Shown here piece after piece: positions 24,618-33,145 of a DNA stretch of 64,000 nt. This stretch comes from Tibeticola sediminis (GTDB lineage Bacteria; Pseudomonadota; Gammaproteobacteria; Burkholderiales; Burkholderiaceae_C). The notes beneath the pieces are model-generated. The model saw only the letters and a list, made by a program, of their open reading frames with translations. It was not told where the DNA came from and did no database searches. The stretch lies in NCBI RefSeq assembly GCF_003843835.1, contig NZ_RKQL01000003.1, positions 62,001 to 126,000 on the forward strand, read 5' to 3'. A program made the translations under genes and the position numbers. The first letter of the stretch is position 1. Each line of letters begins with the position of its first letter.

Positions 24618-26357
24618 TCAGATGGCAGCGTATCCCGGATTGGGCAGCACGTCGCCGACGAGTTTGGGGGTATTGAGTTTGCGCGGCGCCACCTTGCCGC
24701 CGCGGGCCTTGAGCCAGGTCTCGACGACTTCCCAAACCTGCGGGTTGCCTTGGTTTTTCGCCTCTTCGGCCACCGGTGCCCATCCGGCGACCTTGTATTT
24801 CTTGTTGGCCTCGATCGGCTTGCCATTGAGGCGCATGTCATCGATGCGCTTGCCCATGCCGGCCGTCGGGTTGCAGCTGTAGGTCAAGCCGCCGACGCGC
24901 ACCATGTCACCCCCCTGTTGGTAGTAAGGGTCGGGGTTGAACAGGTTGTCGCACACGTCTTCGAGCACCGTCTTGATCGTCTCGCCGGTCATTTCGGTGA
25001 CCGTGGCATACGAATACGTCGTCGCCGTCATGTCGAGCAGCCACTCACGCGTGATCGGCTGCCCGGGCAGCAGCGTCGTGCCCCAGCGGAAGCCCGGCGA
25101 GAATGCGATCTCGGCGCCCTGAACGTCCATCAACGCGTCGACCAGCAGCTGGTCGCCGGTGCCGTTGAAGTTGCCGCGACGGTAGAGCAGGCCCTCGGTG
25201 ATGGCCAACTGCTCGCTGAGCTTGCTCTCGTAGGGCGCGCGGATCTTGGTGATGAGCGCATCCATCTCCTTGTCCGCCGGCAGCATGTTGGCGAACACCG
25301 GCAGCAGCTTGTAGCGGTAATCCACCACCTTGCCGCCCTTGACGTCGAAGTCCAGCACGCCGAGGAACTTGCCGTTCGAGCCGGCGTTGGTGACGAGCGT
25401 CTTGCCACCCTTGTTGCTGACGATGGACGCCACCGGCATGCCATCGTGCGTGTGGCCACCCATGATGGCGTCGATACCGCTCACACGGCTGGCCATCTTC
25501 AGGTCCACATCCATGCCGTTGTGGCTGATGACGACGACCACCTGTGCACCCTTGGCGCGGGCCTCATCGACCATCTTCTGCATGTTCTCGTCCTGGATCC
25601 CGAAGGCCCAGTCGGCCACCATGTAGCGCGGGTTGGCGATCGGCGTGTAGGGGAAGGCCTGGCCAATGATGGCGCACGGAACCCCGTTGATTTCGCGGAT
25701 CACATAGGGTTTGAAGACCGGGTCACCAAAATCATTGGTCTTGACGTTCTGCGCCACGAAATCGACCTTGCCGGCAAAGTCTTTCTCGACGATCTCCTTG
25801 ACACGCTCCATGCCCAGGGTGAATTCCCAGTGGCCGGTCATCACATCGACCCCCAGCAGCTTGCACGCATCGACCATGTCCTGGCCATTCGTCCAGAGCG
25901 CCGTCCCCGAACCCTGCCAGGTATCACCGCCGTCGAGCAGCAAGGCGCCGGGTCGGCTCGCCTTCATCCGCTTGACCAGCGTGGCGAGGTGCGCAAACCC
26001 ACCCACCTTGCCGTAGCGCTTGGCGGCTTTCTCGAAATCGAGATAGGTCAGCGCGTGGGCCTCGGCCGTGCCCGGGCGCACCTTGGCCACCTTCAGCAAA
26101 TGCTCGCCGACGAGGTGGGGCAGGTTGCCCTTCATCGAACCAATGCCGAGGTTGATGTGCGGTTCACGGAAATAAATCGGCTTGAGCTGCGCGTGGCAGT
26201 CCGTCATGTGCAGAAAGGACACATTCCCGAAACGGGGAATGTCGTACAAACCCTGAGACGCCGTCGCGGCGTCCGCTTCGGCCCAGCGGCCCAAGCCCAT
26301 GCCCGCCACGGCGCCCGCGCCGAGCACCTGGAAAAATTCGCGTTTCGTCAGATTCAT
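24618..26357 (-). CDS. soxB: Thiosulfohydrolase SoxB
   Basis: SoxB is a periplasmic dimanganese enzyme that hydrolyses the terminal sulfone from SoxY-bound thiosulfate, releasing sulfate. The 579-residue protein opens with a signal (TKREFFQVLGAGAVAGMGLG), then shows the metallophosphatase ligands in TDCHAQLKP, LLLDGGDTWQGSG, the SoxB-specific GHWEFT, VISHNGMD and MGGHTHDGMP. The C-terminal 5'-nucleotidase domain follows. It is last in soxCDYZAXB and is separated from soxX by a 64-nt gap holding a terminator hairpin, so its expression may be set apart. Confidence 0.97.
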   Translation of the reverse strand: MNLTKREFFQVLGAGAVAGMGLGRWAEADAATASQGLYDIPRFGNVSFLHMTDCHAQLKPIYFREPHINLGIGSMKGNLPHLVGEHLLKVAKVRPGTAEAHALTYLDFEKAAKRYGKVGGFAHLATLVKRMKASRPGALLLDGGDTWQGSGTALWTNGQDMVDACKLLGVDVMTGHWEFTLGMERVKEIVEKDFAGKVDFVAQNVKTNDFGDPVFKPYVIREINGVPCAIIGQAFPYTPIANPRYMVADWAFGIQDENMQKMVDEARAKGAQVVVVISHNGMDVDLKMASRVSGIDAIMGGHTHDGMPVASIVSNKGGKTLVTNAGSNGKFLGVLDFDVKGGKVVDYRYKLLPVFANMLPADKEMDALITKIRAPYESKLSEQLAITEGLLYRRGNFNGTGDQLLVDALMDVQGAEIAFSPGFRWGTTLLPGQPITREWLLDMTATTYSYATVTEMTGETIKTVLEDVCDNLFNPDPYYQQGGDMVRVGGLTYSCNPTAGMGKRIDDMRLNGKPIEANKKYKVAGWAPVAEEAKNQGNPQVWEVVETWLKARGGKVAPRKLNTPKLVGDVLPNPGYAAI

Positions 26358-26390
26358 GATTCAGCAAAGATGAATGGATTCGTCGAAGAA

Positions 26391-26412
26391 AAACCCGGCG
26401 GAGCCGGGCTTT
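26391..26412 (-). terminator. Intra-operon terminator between soxX and soxB
   Basis: On the minus strand the sequence reads GCCCGGC, a TCC loop, GCCGGG and then TTTTTC. Stem plus T-run are those of a factor-independent terminator. It starts about 10 nt beyond the soxX stop and 34 nt before the soxB start. Confidence 0.82.
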
Positions 26413-26421
26413 CCAAGGGGC

Positions 26422-27084
26422 TCACTGGTTGACCGGAGATTTCGGATCCAGTAACAGCGCCACAACGTGGCGGATCTGGTCCTCGGTCAGGATGCCCTTA
26501 TGGCCGGCACGCGGCATGTTGGAACACGCGTTATACGCCTTGGAGTTGTAGATCTTGCCCCAGGTGTATTCGACGATGGCCTTCGCCGCAGGGCTGTTCG
26601 GGTCGGTCACGCCACGAAGCTTGCCGTAGTTCCACAGGCTCGGACCGATCGTGCCGTAGGAAATTTCTTTCTTGTCGATCTGGTGGCAGTTGTAGCAGTT
26701 GCCGCCGTTGACCACTTTGGCGTCGTCGCTCCAGGTCAGGCCGCGACCACTTTGGGCGATTTTTTCGCCCTCTTTCCAATCCCCCAGGAATTTCCCGTCC
26801 TTGGGCCATTGGATGGTCTTGAAGTTGACCGCCTCCAAGCGCTTGGCGGTGGCTTCGTCGAGCGGCTTGCCCGCAACGTCGGCTGCGCTGCACAGCCGCA
26901 GGGTTTCGTCGATCTCTTGCAGGATCGAAGCCTTCACGATGCCCTTGTCGTGAAAGTCTTTTTTCACGATTTGAGCGGTCAGGGCGTCATAGTCCGGCGT
27001 CGCCCCAGGCCCGCCCGCACAACCGACGAGGGCAGCGACCGCGACCGACGCACCCACGAGCGCGAACAGATGTTTCGTCTTCAT
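26422..27084 (-). CDS. soxX: Sulfur-oxidation cytochrome SoxX
   Basis: SoxX is the monoheme subunit of SoxAX, which oxidatively couples thiosulfate to the SoxY cysteine. The 220-residue product has one heme motif CYNCH and a candidate distal Met in CSNMPRAGHKG. The signal peptide contains a lipobox, LVGC ending at Cys22, so this SoxX may be a lipoprotein tethered to a membrane rather than freely soluble. An extra N-terminal region (about 30-110) makes it longer than short SoxX forms. It follows soxA by 17 nt and was probably co-translated with it. Confidence 0.95.
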   Translation of the reverse strand: MKTKHLFALVGASVAVAALVGCAGGPGATPDYDALTAQIVKKDFHDKGIVKASILQEIDETLRLCSAADVAGKPLDEATAKRLEAVNFKTIQWPKDGKFLGDWKEGEKIAQSGRGLTWSDDAKVVNGGNCYNCHQIDKKEISYGTIGPSLWNYGKLRGVTDPNSPAAKAIVEYTWGKIYNSKAYNACSNMPRAGHKGILTEDQIRHVVALLLDPKSPVNQ

Positions 27085-27101
27085 GCTGGATGTCTCCCGT
27101 A

Positions 27102-27902
27102 TCAGCGTTTGATGGCCGGAACCGCGGACTTCGCGCCATTGGCGTTGACGCCGAGGTACACGCTCAGGGCGATCGTGGCGTCGCCAGCATAGTCGGGCTC
27201 AGGGAATCGCTGCTGGCGATAGCAGTCGTTCAGGCGATGCTGCATGCTCCACATCTGTCCGTTGGACACTCGATACGCCGGCCATGCGGCAAAGCCCACG
27301 CCGTCGCCCGGGTTCTTCGTGAGATTGGGCAAGTCCTGCAGGCGAATGCGCCAACCGTCACCCCCGTGGCATGAAGCGCAAGAAAAATCATGAGGGCCCG
27401 CCCGCATGAAGAAGAGGCGCTTACCCACTTCGTACGCCGTCTTTTCTTCGGGACGGGTCTGCGGAACATTGAACCGCATCCCTTTGGACTCCGCACCAAT
27501 CCAGGTCACCAGCGCCGTGATGTTGGCCTTCTCCCCTTTCCCAAACGGCGTCTTGGCAATTTCGGCGGCGTTGAAACCCTGCAAGGTTTCCATGCAGGTC
27601 AGCAAGCGCGACTCCAAATCCTGAACGCGCTTGGTGTCGGGGAAATACCGAGGCAGTTCGACAAAAGCGCCTTTGACGACGCCCGGGCCCTTGCCCAGGT
27701 CACACTGTTCCAGGGATGCATTCTTCGGACCCCGCTTGGTTTTCCAAAGATCCTCACCCTTGGCCTCGAACAGATCGGCAGGGTTGCCGTCCTGCAACAT
27801 GGCCCGATATTCCTCGATCGAATCGACCGCCGACTTTTGGGCCCATGCGACCGAACCCGCCAGGGCAGCCAGCATCGCGATCGGCACAACGTTTCGCTTC
27901 AT
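27102..27902 (-). CDS. soxA: Sulfur-oxidation cytochrome SoxA (monoheme type)
   Basis: SoxA is the catalytic subunit of SoxAX. The 266-residue protein has a signal peptide (cleaved near VAWAQ), one heme site CASCHGGDGW (Cys175, Cys178, His179) and the axial, persulfide-bearing Cys227 in RLNDCYRQQRFPEP. Diheme SoxA proteins have a second CxxCH in the N-terminal half; here that half keeps only single cysteines (Cys67 and Cys103), which may form a disulfide. A terminator-like hairpin lies between soxZ and this gene. Confidence 0.96.
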   Translation of the reverse strand: MKRNVVPIAMLAALAGSVAWAQKSAVDSIEEYRAMLQDGNPADLFEAKGEDLWKTKRGPKNASLEQCDLGKGPGVVKGAFVELPRYFPDTKRVQDLESRLLTCMETLQGFNAAEIAKTPFGKGEKANITALVTWIGAESKGMRFNVPQTRPEEKTAYEVGKRLFFMRAGPHDFSCASCHGGDGWRIRLQDLPNLTKNPGDGVGFAAWPAYRVSNGQMWSMQHRLNDCYRQQRFPEPDYAGDATIALSVYLGVNANGAKSAVPAIKR

Positions 27903-27917
27903 AGGGAGACCTCGTCC

Positions 27918-27951
27918 AAAAAAGGAAAAGGGGTGAGGCGAGCCCCACCCC
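27918..27951 (-). terminator. Intra-operon terminator between soxZ and soxA
   Basis: On the minus strand GGGGTGGGG, a CTCG loop and CCTCACCCC form a stem with one mismatch, followed by TTTTCCTTTTTT. It sits in the 65-nt gap between soxZ and soxA. Confidence 0.78.
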
Positions 27952-27967
27952 GTGACGACTGCTGGGT

Positions 27968-28279
27968 TTAGGAAACCGTTGCTTCGTCGGTGCGGCTTTC
28001 GCCCTTGTTGTCCTTCCAGGTGACGGCGATCTTGTCACCGGCCTTCGCGCCCTTGACGAAGAACTGCAGGAACGGGTTCTTCGAGACGGACGGTCCCCAT
28101 TCGGCCGTCATGATCGTGTTGCCGTTGAGCTTGGCTTCGACTTCCTGGATGAAGTGCGCGGGCACGAGCTTGCCTGCGGCATCTTTGCGCTGACCAGACT
28201 CCATCTCGTGGCTCATCAGCACACGGACGGTGGCTTTGTCGCCGGACACTTGAGCGCGAATACGCATCGGATCTGCCAT
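27968..28279 (-). CDS. soxZ: Sulfur-oxidation carrier subunit SoxZ
   Basis: SoxZ forms the SoxYZ heterodimer that holds the sulfur substrate on SoxY. The 103-residue product has no signal peptide, as expected for a protein carried out with SoxY through Tat. Conserved segments include MRIRAQVSGDKATVRVLMSH, HFIQEVEAKLNG and WGPSVSKNPFLQFFVKGAKAGD. It follows soxY by 57 nt, and GGAGA-like sequence precedes the start. A terminator hairpin follows its stop. Confidence 0.97.
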   Translation of the reverse strand: MADPMRIRAQVSGDKATVRVLMSHEMESGQRKDAAGKLVPAHFIQEVEAKLNGNTIMTAEWGPSVSKNPFLQFFVKGAKAGDKIAVTWKDNKGESRTDEATVS

Positions 28280-28336
28280 GATGATTCTCCTGATTCAAAA
28301 ATTCTGAAGGTATTTGGACTGGGTGTGCCCGGCCGA

Positions 28337-28792
28337 TCAGCCGCCGCAACCGCCGAGGGTGACCTTGACTTCTTTCTTGGCGTACAAGGCCTTGCCGTCG
28401 TTCATGATGGCCACGGCGTAGACGTCCGAAGACTGACCCATCTTGGCGCGGGTCGAGAAGTTGGGCTCGACGGCGTCGGTCACATTGAACAGCGCCACCA
28501 GGGCAGCGGGGTTCTTCTCGACCAAGATCAGAACCTGCTTGACACCCGGCAGCGAGCAGCTCGCACCCAGGGGCACCACGGCGCCGTTTTCAGCAATGTC
28601 CGGTCCGGTGATGGTGACGTCTTTGCTTTCGGTCGGCGCATTGCCGCCCACGGCCTTGACGACATCGGCGAGCGACTTGGCTTCGAACGCGGCCTTGTTG
28701 TAGGCATAGGCGAACTGGGGGAACATGCCCGTCGACGCCAGCAGACCGGCAACGAGGGCGCTTTGCTTGAGGGCTTCGCGGCGAGTTTTCAT
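28337..28792 (-). CDS. soxY: Thiosulfate-carrier protein SoxY
   Basis: SoxY carries sulfur intermediates covalently on the Cys of its swinging C-terminal arm. The 151-residue product has a Tat-type signal (KTRREALKQSALVAGLLAS) and ends in the diagnostic GGCGG, whose Cys is the sulfur-binding residue. ATG 28792 is chosen because AGGAGA lies just upstream; longer frames run into soxD. It lies between soxD and soxZ, in the order soxCDYZ. Confidence 0.97.
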   Translation of the reverse strand: MKTRREALKQSALVAGLLASTGMFPQFAYAYNKAAFEAKSLADVVKAVGGNAPTESKDVTITGPDIAENGAVVPLGASCSLPGVKQVLILVEKNPAALVALFNVTDAVEPNFSTRAKMGQSSDVYAVAIMNDGKALYAKKEVKVTLGGCGG

Positions 28793-28877
28793 GAGGAATC
28801 TCCTGTGGTGAATGAAATGTAATGGTGCATGGGCGGGTACGCCGCCCGGTATTACCCTGACTGCTTGATTCGCCGCC

Positions 28878-29957
28878 TTACTTGGCAGCGCCCGCCGCGA
28901 GCCAGGCCGCGATGGTCTTGGCGTCGGCGTCGCTGAGCGTCTGGGGCGGCATTGGCACCGCACCCCACACACCCGACCCGCCGGATTTGATCTTACCGAC
29001 AAGGTAGTCCACCTTGCCCGCATGTTTTTTTGCGACATCAGTGAAGGCCGGACCAACGATCTTGTTGTTGATACCGTGGCAGGCGGTGCAGCCGTTCTTG
29101 GACAACAGCTCTGTCGGCGCCTTCGGACCTGCGTTGGCTTGTGCGGCAGCGGGCGCGACAGCCGGTGTCGCCGAGGCCCCTTCCCCAAGGCTCTTGGGCG
29201 CGGGTTTGGTCGTGTCCTCACCCCGCACCGGACCGATGATGCGGTTTTGCTCGGCCAGGTTGCCGTGGGCATTGCGTGCGAAGTCCGGCAGGAACGAGGC
29301 GACCTTGGGCTCTGGCGCGCAATCCTTCATGCAGGCGACGTTGTGCGTGTCGGGCGTCTTGGTGCCGCCAAACTCGTTGCCAGGCCACAGGTGGTGCTTG
29401 GTCGTCATGCCGTTGCGGTTGGGCATGCGCTGCTGCACCTCGGCAATGTTCTTGTCCGACAAAGTGAAGTTGTCGGGCACGATGCCGTTCAAGTTCAGCA
29501 GGAAGGCGACGACCGAATACACCTCATCGGGCGACAAGGACTTGGGTTGGGTCCAGGGCATCGCGCGGTGGATGTAATCCCAGATCGTTGACAAGGTCGC
29601 GACCTTCATGAAGGTCGTACGGCCAGCCGTCGGGTCCTTGAGCTTGGCAACCCGCCCGGTCTTGATGTCGTCCGGCGTGATGCCGCCCGCAAGCGGGCTG
29701 AACACCTCGTTCGAGTCACCGAAGGTGCCGTGGCAGCTCGCACATTTGGTTTCCCAAATATCCTGACCTTTGGCGACCGTGCCGGAACCCGGAGGCAGAC
29801 CCTTGAAGTCGGGTCGAACATCGATGTCCCAGGCAGCGACTTCCTTCGGCGTCGCGGTGCGGCCGACGCCCGGAAACTTCTCGGCGGCCTGGGCGGGGAT
29901 CAGGCCCGCGAGGGCGAGCAGGGCCGCCGACAATGCGGCTTTACGAAAGCTGGACAT
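28878..29957 (-). CDS. soxD: Diheme cytochrome subunit SoxD of sulfane dehydrogenase
   Basis: SoxD passes electrons from the SoxC molybdenum site to cytochrome c. The 359-residue protein has a signal peptide (ends PAQAAEKF), an N-terminal heme domain with CASCH (72-76), an Ala/Pro-rich linker (about 260-280), and a C-terminal heme domain with CTACH (290-294). Its ATG overlaps the 3' end of soxC by 17 nt, implying coupled translation. The presence of SoxCD means the Sox pathway can oxidise the sulfane sulfur fully, without obligatory sulfur deposition. Confidence 0.96.
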   Translation of the reverse strand: MSSFRKAALSAALLALAGLIPAQAAEKFPGVGRTATPKEVAAWDIDVRPDFKGLPPGSGTVAKGQDIWETKCASCHGTFGDSNEVFSPLAGGITPDDIKTGRVAKLKDPTAGRTTFMKVATLSTIWDYIHRAMPWTQPKSLSPDEVYSVVAFLLNLNGIVPDNFTLSDKNIAEVQQRMPNRNGMTTKHHLWPGNEFGGTKTPDTHNVACMKDCAPEPKVASFLPDFARNAHGNLAEQNRIIGPVRGEDTTKPAPKSLGEGASATPAVAPAAAQANAGPKAPTELLSKNGCTACHGINNKIVGPAFTDVAKKHAGKVDYLVGKIKSGGSGVWGAVPMPPQTLSDADAKTIAAWLAAGAAK

Positions 29958-31308
29958 TCTTGACCTCTCCGTTTTCCTGGACGAGCCACGACTGGATCGC
30001 GTTGTTGTGGTAAATCGAGCGGGTGCCACGCACCGCCCGAAGTTGCTTGTAGGTCGGCTGGACGAAACCCGTCTCGTCCATGGCGCGGCTTTGCAAGATG
30101 GCGGGTTTGCCGTCCCAGACCCAGTCGATGTTGAAGCGGGTCAGCGCCTTGGAGTGCACCGGGCCTTCGAGCCGCGCCGTGCGCCAATTGCGGCCGCCGT
30201 CGACCGACACATCGACGCGCTTGATCTTGCCGAAGCCCGACCATGCCAGGCCCGTGATGTTGTAGAAGCCCTTGTCGAGCAGCACCTGCCCACCGGAGGG
30301 CGTGGTGATGACGCTCTTGGCCTCTTGCAAGTTGCTGTACTGGCGATGCAGCCCGTCCGGCATGAGGTCGATGTAGTGGACCGCCTCGTCTTTGGTGGCA
30401 TAGGGCTTGTCGCCGAGTTCGATGCGGCGCAGGTACTTGACCCAGCTCACACCCTGCACGCCCGGGACCACCAAGCGCAACGGGTAGCCGTTTTCAGGAC
30501 GCAGCATCTCGCCGTTTTGGCCGTAGGCCACGAGCACCTCACCCGACAGAATGAGGCTCATCGGGATCGTCCGCGTCATCGAAGAGCCGTCCGCGCCTTC
30601 AGCCAGCACGAACTTGCCGTTCTTGAGATCGGCCCCTGCCATTTCGAGCAGGGTGATCAGCGGCACGCCCGTGAATTCACTGCAAGACAACATGCCGTGG
30701 GTGTATTGCACGGTGGGGACCGCGACGTTGCCCCACTCGGCCGCCGTGTTCGCACCGCACTCGATGAAGTGGAAGCGCGACACGGAGGGCAGACGCATGA
30801 TTTCGTCCATGGTCAGCACCATCGGGCGCTTGACCATGCCGTTGATCATCAAGCGGTGCTTCGATGGGTCGATGTCCCACCAACCCTGGTGGTGCCGCTC
30901 GAAGTGCAAACCGCTCGGCGTCACGATGCCGAACAGGGACTGCAGCGGCGCGAACGATACCGAGGCTTGGGTTGTCTGCGTCAGGCCCGGGCTGATGCGG
31001 CGCTTGACGTGGGCCTCGTACTTGGAGGGCATGCCGTAGCTGCCCTCAGGGTTGACCCCCTGGCCCAACCCGGTGCTGTGCTCCGGAAGGTTGAGGATGT
31101 TGGGGTCACCGCCCTCGGTCGGGACGGGGTTGCCTTGCGCCAGGGCGGCAGGCACCGCGGCTCCGGCCGCAGCAGCCGCGAAAGCCGTGCGAATGAAGTC
31201 GCGCCGGCCGCGCTTGGCCTCTTCCATGACGGTCCGAATGCCGTCTTGGCTCAGGAAGTTTTCCGGTGCCTTACGCACCCTTCCCGAGTTGATGTTTTCG
31301 TGGTTCAC
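29941..31308 (-). CDS. soxC: Sulfane dehydrogenase molybdoprotein SoxC
   Basis: SoxC is a periplasmic sulfite-oxidase-family enzyme that oxidises the outer sulfur of SoxY-bound cysteine persulfide. The 455-residue protein has a long Tat signal (RRDFIRTAF at 35-43), the molybdopterin domain with the Mo-ligating Cys184 in FIECGANT, and the family sequence GVSWVKYLRRIELGDKP before the C-terminal dimerisation domain. It is the first enzyme gene after soxR, 55 nt downstream, so one transcript probably covers soxR to soxZ. Confidence 0.97.
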   Translation of the reverse strand: MNHENINSGRVRKAPENFLSQDGIRTVMEEAKRGRRDFIRTAFAAAAAGAAVPAALAQGNPVPTEGGDPNILNLPEHSTGLGQGVNPEGSYGMPSKYEAHVKRRISPGLTQTTQASVSFAPLQSLFGIVTPSGLHFERHHQGWWDIDPSKHRLMINGMVKRPMVLTMDEIMRLPSVSRFHFIECGANTAAEWGNVAVPTVQYTHGMLSCSEFTGVPLITLLEMAGADLKNGKFVLAEGADGSSMTRTIPMSLILSGEVLVAYGQNGEMLRPENGYPLRLVVPGVQGVSWVKYLRRIELGDKPYATKDEAVHYIDLMPDGLHRQYSNLQEAKSVITTPSGGQVLLDKGFYNITGLAWSGFGKIKRVDVSVDGGRNWRTARLEGPVHSKALTRFNIDWVWDGKPAILQSRAMDETGFVQPTYKQLRAVRGTRSIYHNNAIQSWLVQENGEVKNVQLS

Positions 31309-31363
31309 ACAATCTCCTTCCGTGCATTTCTGCGTTCAAGAGCCCCAGGGATTCGGGCCCACC

Positions 31364-31681
31364 TCATGCCGAATCGCTCATGTCGATCGCCACCTGGGTG
31401 CACACCGCGCGGCACACGAGCCCGGCAGATTCGTCCGCGATGCGGTAGAAAATCTGTGAGCCTTGGCGCCGCCGGGCCAGCACCCCGGCGCGATACAGCA
31501 TGTTGAGGTGTTGGGACATGTTGGACTGGGCCGTTTCAATGGATTCGAGCAATTGGCTCACGTTTTTTTCGGCGTTGCACAACTCGCTGATGATGCGCAG
31601 GCGGATCGGCGTGGACAGCAGACCAAAAAGTTCCGCCGCCCGCTCGAAAACCGCCTGACGCTGATCCGCTTCATCTTGCAT
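31364..31681 (-). CDS. soxR: ArsR-family thiol-based repressor SoxR
   Basis: The 105-residue winged-helix protein has the ArsR recognition helix in SNMSQHLNMLYRAGVL. Cys35 (SELCNAEKN) and Cys90 (GLVCRAVC) match the cysteine pair that, in SoxR, SqrR, BigR and YgaV, forms disulfide or polysulfide bridges to sense reactive sulfur; Cys94 is extra. It heads soxRCDYZ and its own promoter holds an imperfect dyad. I infer that it represses the sox operon until sulfur substrates appear. A close paralogue sits by the fcc genes at 57572-57946. Confidence 0.92.
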   Translation of the reverse strand: MQDEADQRQAVFERAAELFGLLSTPIRLRIISELCNAEKNVSQLLESIETAQSNMSQHLNMLYRAGVLARRRQGSQIFYRIADESAGLVCRAVCTQVAIDMSDSA

Positions 31682-31698
31682 GGCATCCGAAAGTTTAA

Positions 31699-31718
31699 AT
31701 ATGAGCCTATGCGAATAT
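31699..31718 (-). promoter_or_regulatory. Candidate SoxR operator and sox promoter region
   Basis: ATATGAGC-CTAT-GCGAATAT is an imperfect dyad (6 of 8 positions pair), centred 27 nt upstream of the soxR start. TATATT on the minus strand (31719-31714) is a plausible -10 inside it. The 129-nt gap to fadL holds no gene. Confidence 0.45.
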
Positions 31719-31810
31719 AACGGATCTATGAAGACGCGATACTAGGGTTTACACCCCCTCGCGACCGATCGGAGCAAGGTTGAAAGATCCGGCCTTGCCC
31801 CGATCGTGGA

Positions 31811-33091
31811 TCAGAACTTCCAGCCGACCTGCACGCCGAACGAGTTTTGGTGCATGCGGATGGTTTCCAGGATGGGTGGCGCGCCCGCCGGCATCATGCT
31901 GTTGAACATCGATGCACCGGTGACTTTGTTTTCCTTCGCGTGGGCATAGGCAAAGGTCAGATCCATCGTCGGCGTGAGCGCGTAGGTTGCGCCGAGCGTG
32001 TAGTGGGTGGTGATGACGCCCGGGGCGATGATGTTGAAGCTCACGTCACGCGCCTGGATCGGGTTGTCGCTCTTGTTGATGCCAGCGCGCAGAGTCAAGC
32101 CCGCCATGGCTTCCCATTGAACGCCCAGCTTCCAGACGTTGATGCTCTTCCAGCCAAAGCCCGGGCCATCGGAAGAACCGATCGGCGCCATGTTGGTGCT
32201 GGGGTTGCTGATGGAGCGCACGCCGCCGTAGTTGATGCGCTGATAGTCGAGTGCCACCAGGGCCTTGGGTGTGACGCGGAAGGTGCCGCCGATGGTGTAG
32301 TTCTCGGGGATGTCGAAGCTGCCGCTGCCGGCGAACAGGCCAGCGTACTTGTCGAACTTGCCCATGCTGATCTTGGGCGAATAGGTCGCGCCCAGCGTGA
32401 ACTGGTCGCCGAACTTGCCCAGATAGCCCAGGCGCAGACCCACGCCATTGCTGTGCGCGTAGCCGTTGTTGGTGAGCTTGGTCGGGTCCTGGCTCATGGG
32501 GCTGAAGGCCTGGAGGCCAAACGCCTTGAACTGCTGGAAAACGAGCAACGGGGACACGCCGACCGAGTGCGTGTCGTTGATTTTGTAGGCGACGGTCGGA
32601 GCGACGATCAATTGCATCAGGTCGACGCCCAGTTGCCCATCGCCGCACAAGACGTTGGCCGGGCCCCTGCCGCAGTTGATTTGCCCACCTTTGTAGTCGG
32701 TGTTCATGCCGCCGTTGCCGTAGACGGTGACGTTGACGCCGATGCGGTCGCTCACTTGCTTGTTGTAGCCAAACTCAGGCACCAGGAAGGTGTTGCTGCC
32801 GCTGTCGACGTTGGCATTGAGCGAGGGCGCGGGGCCGGTACGCTCCATGCCGCGGCTGGGCTTGAACACGTCCAGGCCCGCCTCGATGCGATTGCCCGTC
32901 GTGGCGGCGGCCGCGGGGTTGTTGATGCCGGCAAAGGCGTCTTCACTCATGCCGGCGGCGGCACCGCCCATGCCTTTGGCCTTGAGACCAAAGCCATGGG
33001 GGAAGTAACCATCAGTGGCATAGGCCGACAGGAAGGGGCTGCCGACGAGGGTCAGAACAGCCAGGGCACGTACGTGTTTGCGGTTTTTCAA
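31811..33091 (-). CDS. FadL/OmpP1/TodX-type outer-membrane hydrophobic-substrate channel
   Basis: FadL proteins are 14-strand outer-membrane barrels that pass hydrophobic molecules sideways into the membrane. The 426-residue product has a signal peptide, the family N-terminal hatch region HGFGLKAKGMGGAAAGMSED with NPAAAATTGNR, alternating barrel strands and a terminal aromatic (GVQVGWKF) for BAM insertion. It is flanked by soxR and a DUF302 lipoprotein, with the same direction as both. Position suggests uptake of a hydrophobic sulfur compound, possibly elemental sulfur, but fatty-acid or aromatic uptake cannot be excluded. Confidence 0.9.
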   Translation of the reverse strand: MKNRKHVRALAVLTLVGSPFLSAYATDGYFPHGFGLKAKGMGGAAAGMSEDAFAGINNPAAAATTGNRIEAGLDVFKPSRGMERTGPAPSLNANVDSGSNTFLVPEFGYNKQVSDRIGVNVTVYGNGGMNTDYKGGQINCGRGPANVLCGDGQLGVDLMQLIVAPTVAYKINDTHSVGVSPLLVFQQFKAFGLQAFSPMSQDPTKLTNNGYAHSNGVGLRLGYLGKFGDQFTLGATYSPKISMGKFDKYAGLFAGSGSFDIPENYTIGGTFRVTPKALVALDYQRINYGGVRSISNPSTNMAPIGSSDGPGFGWKSINVWKLGVQWEAMAGLTLRAGINKSDNPIQARDVSFNIIAPGVITTHYTLGATYALTPTMDLTFAYAHAKENKVTGASMFNSMMPAGAPPILETIRMHQNSFGVQVGWKF

Positions 33092-33145
33092 AGGGGGTCT
33101 CCTCGGTTGGATGCGATGTGCTTTTCAAGCGCGCTTGGAAGCGCT

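Noticed and set aside
29770-31506. Long open frame antisense to soxC, and similar ones antisense to soxB, fadL, pgk/gap, tkt and cbbO (up to 837 codons)
   Set aside because: High third-position GC keeps antisense frames open. The translations are rich in Arg, Ala, His and Gly with no family features, while the sense frames are clear enzymes.
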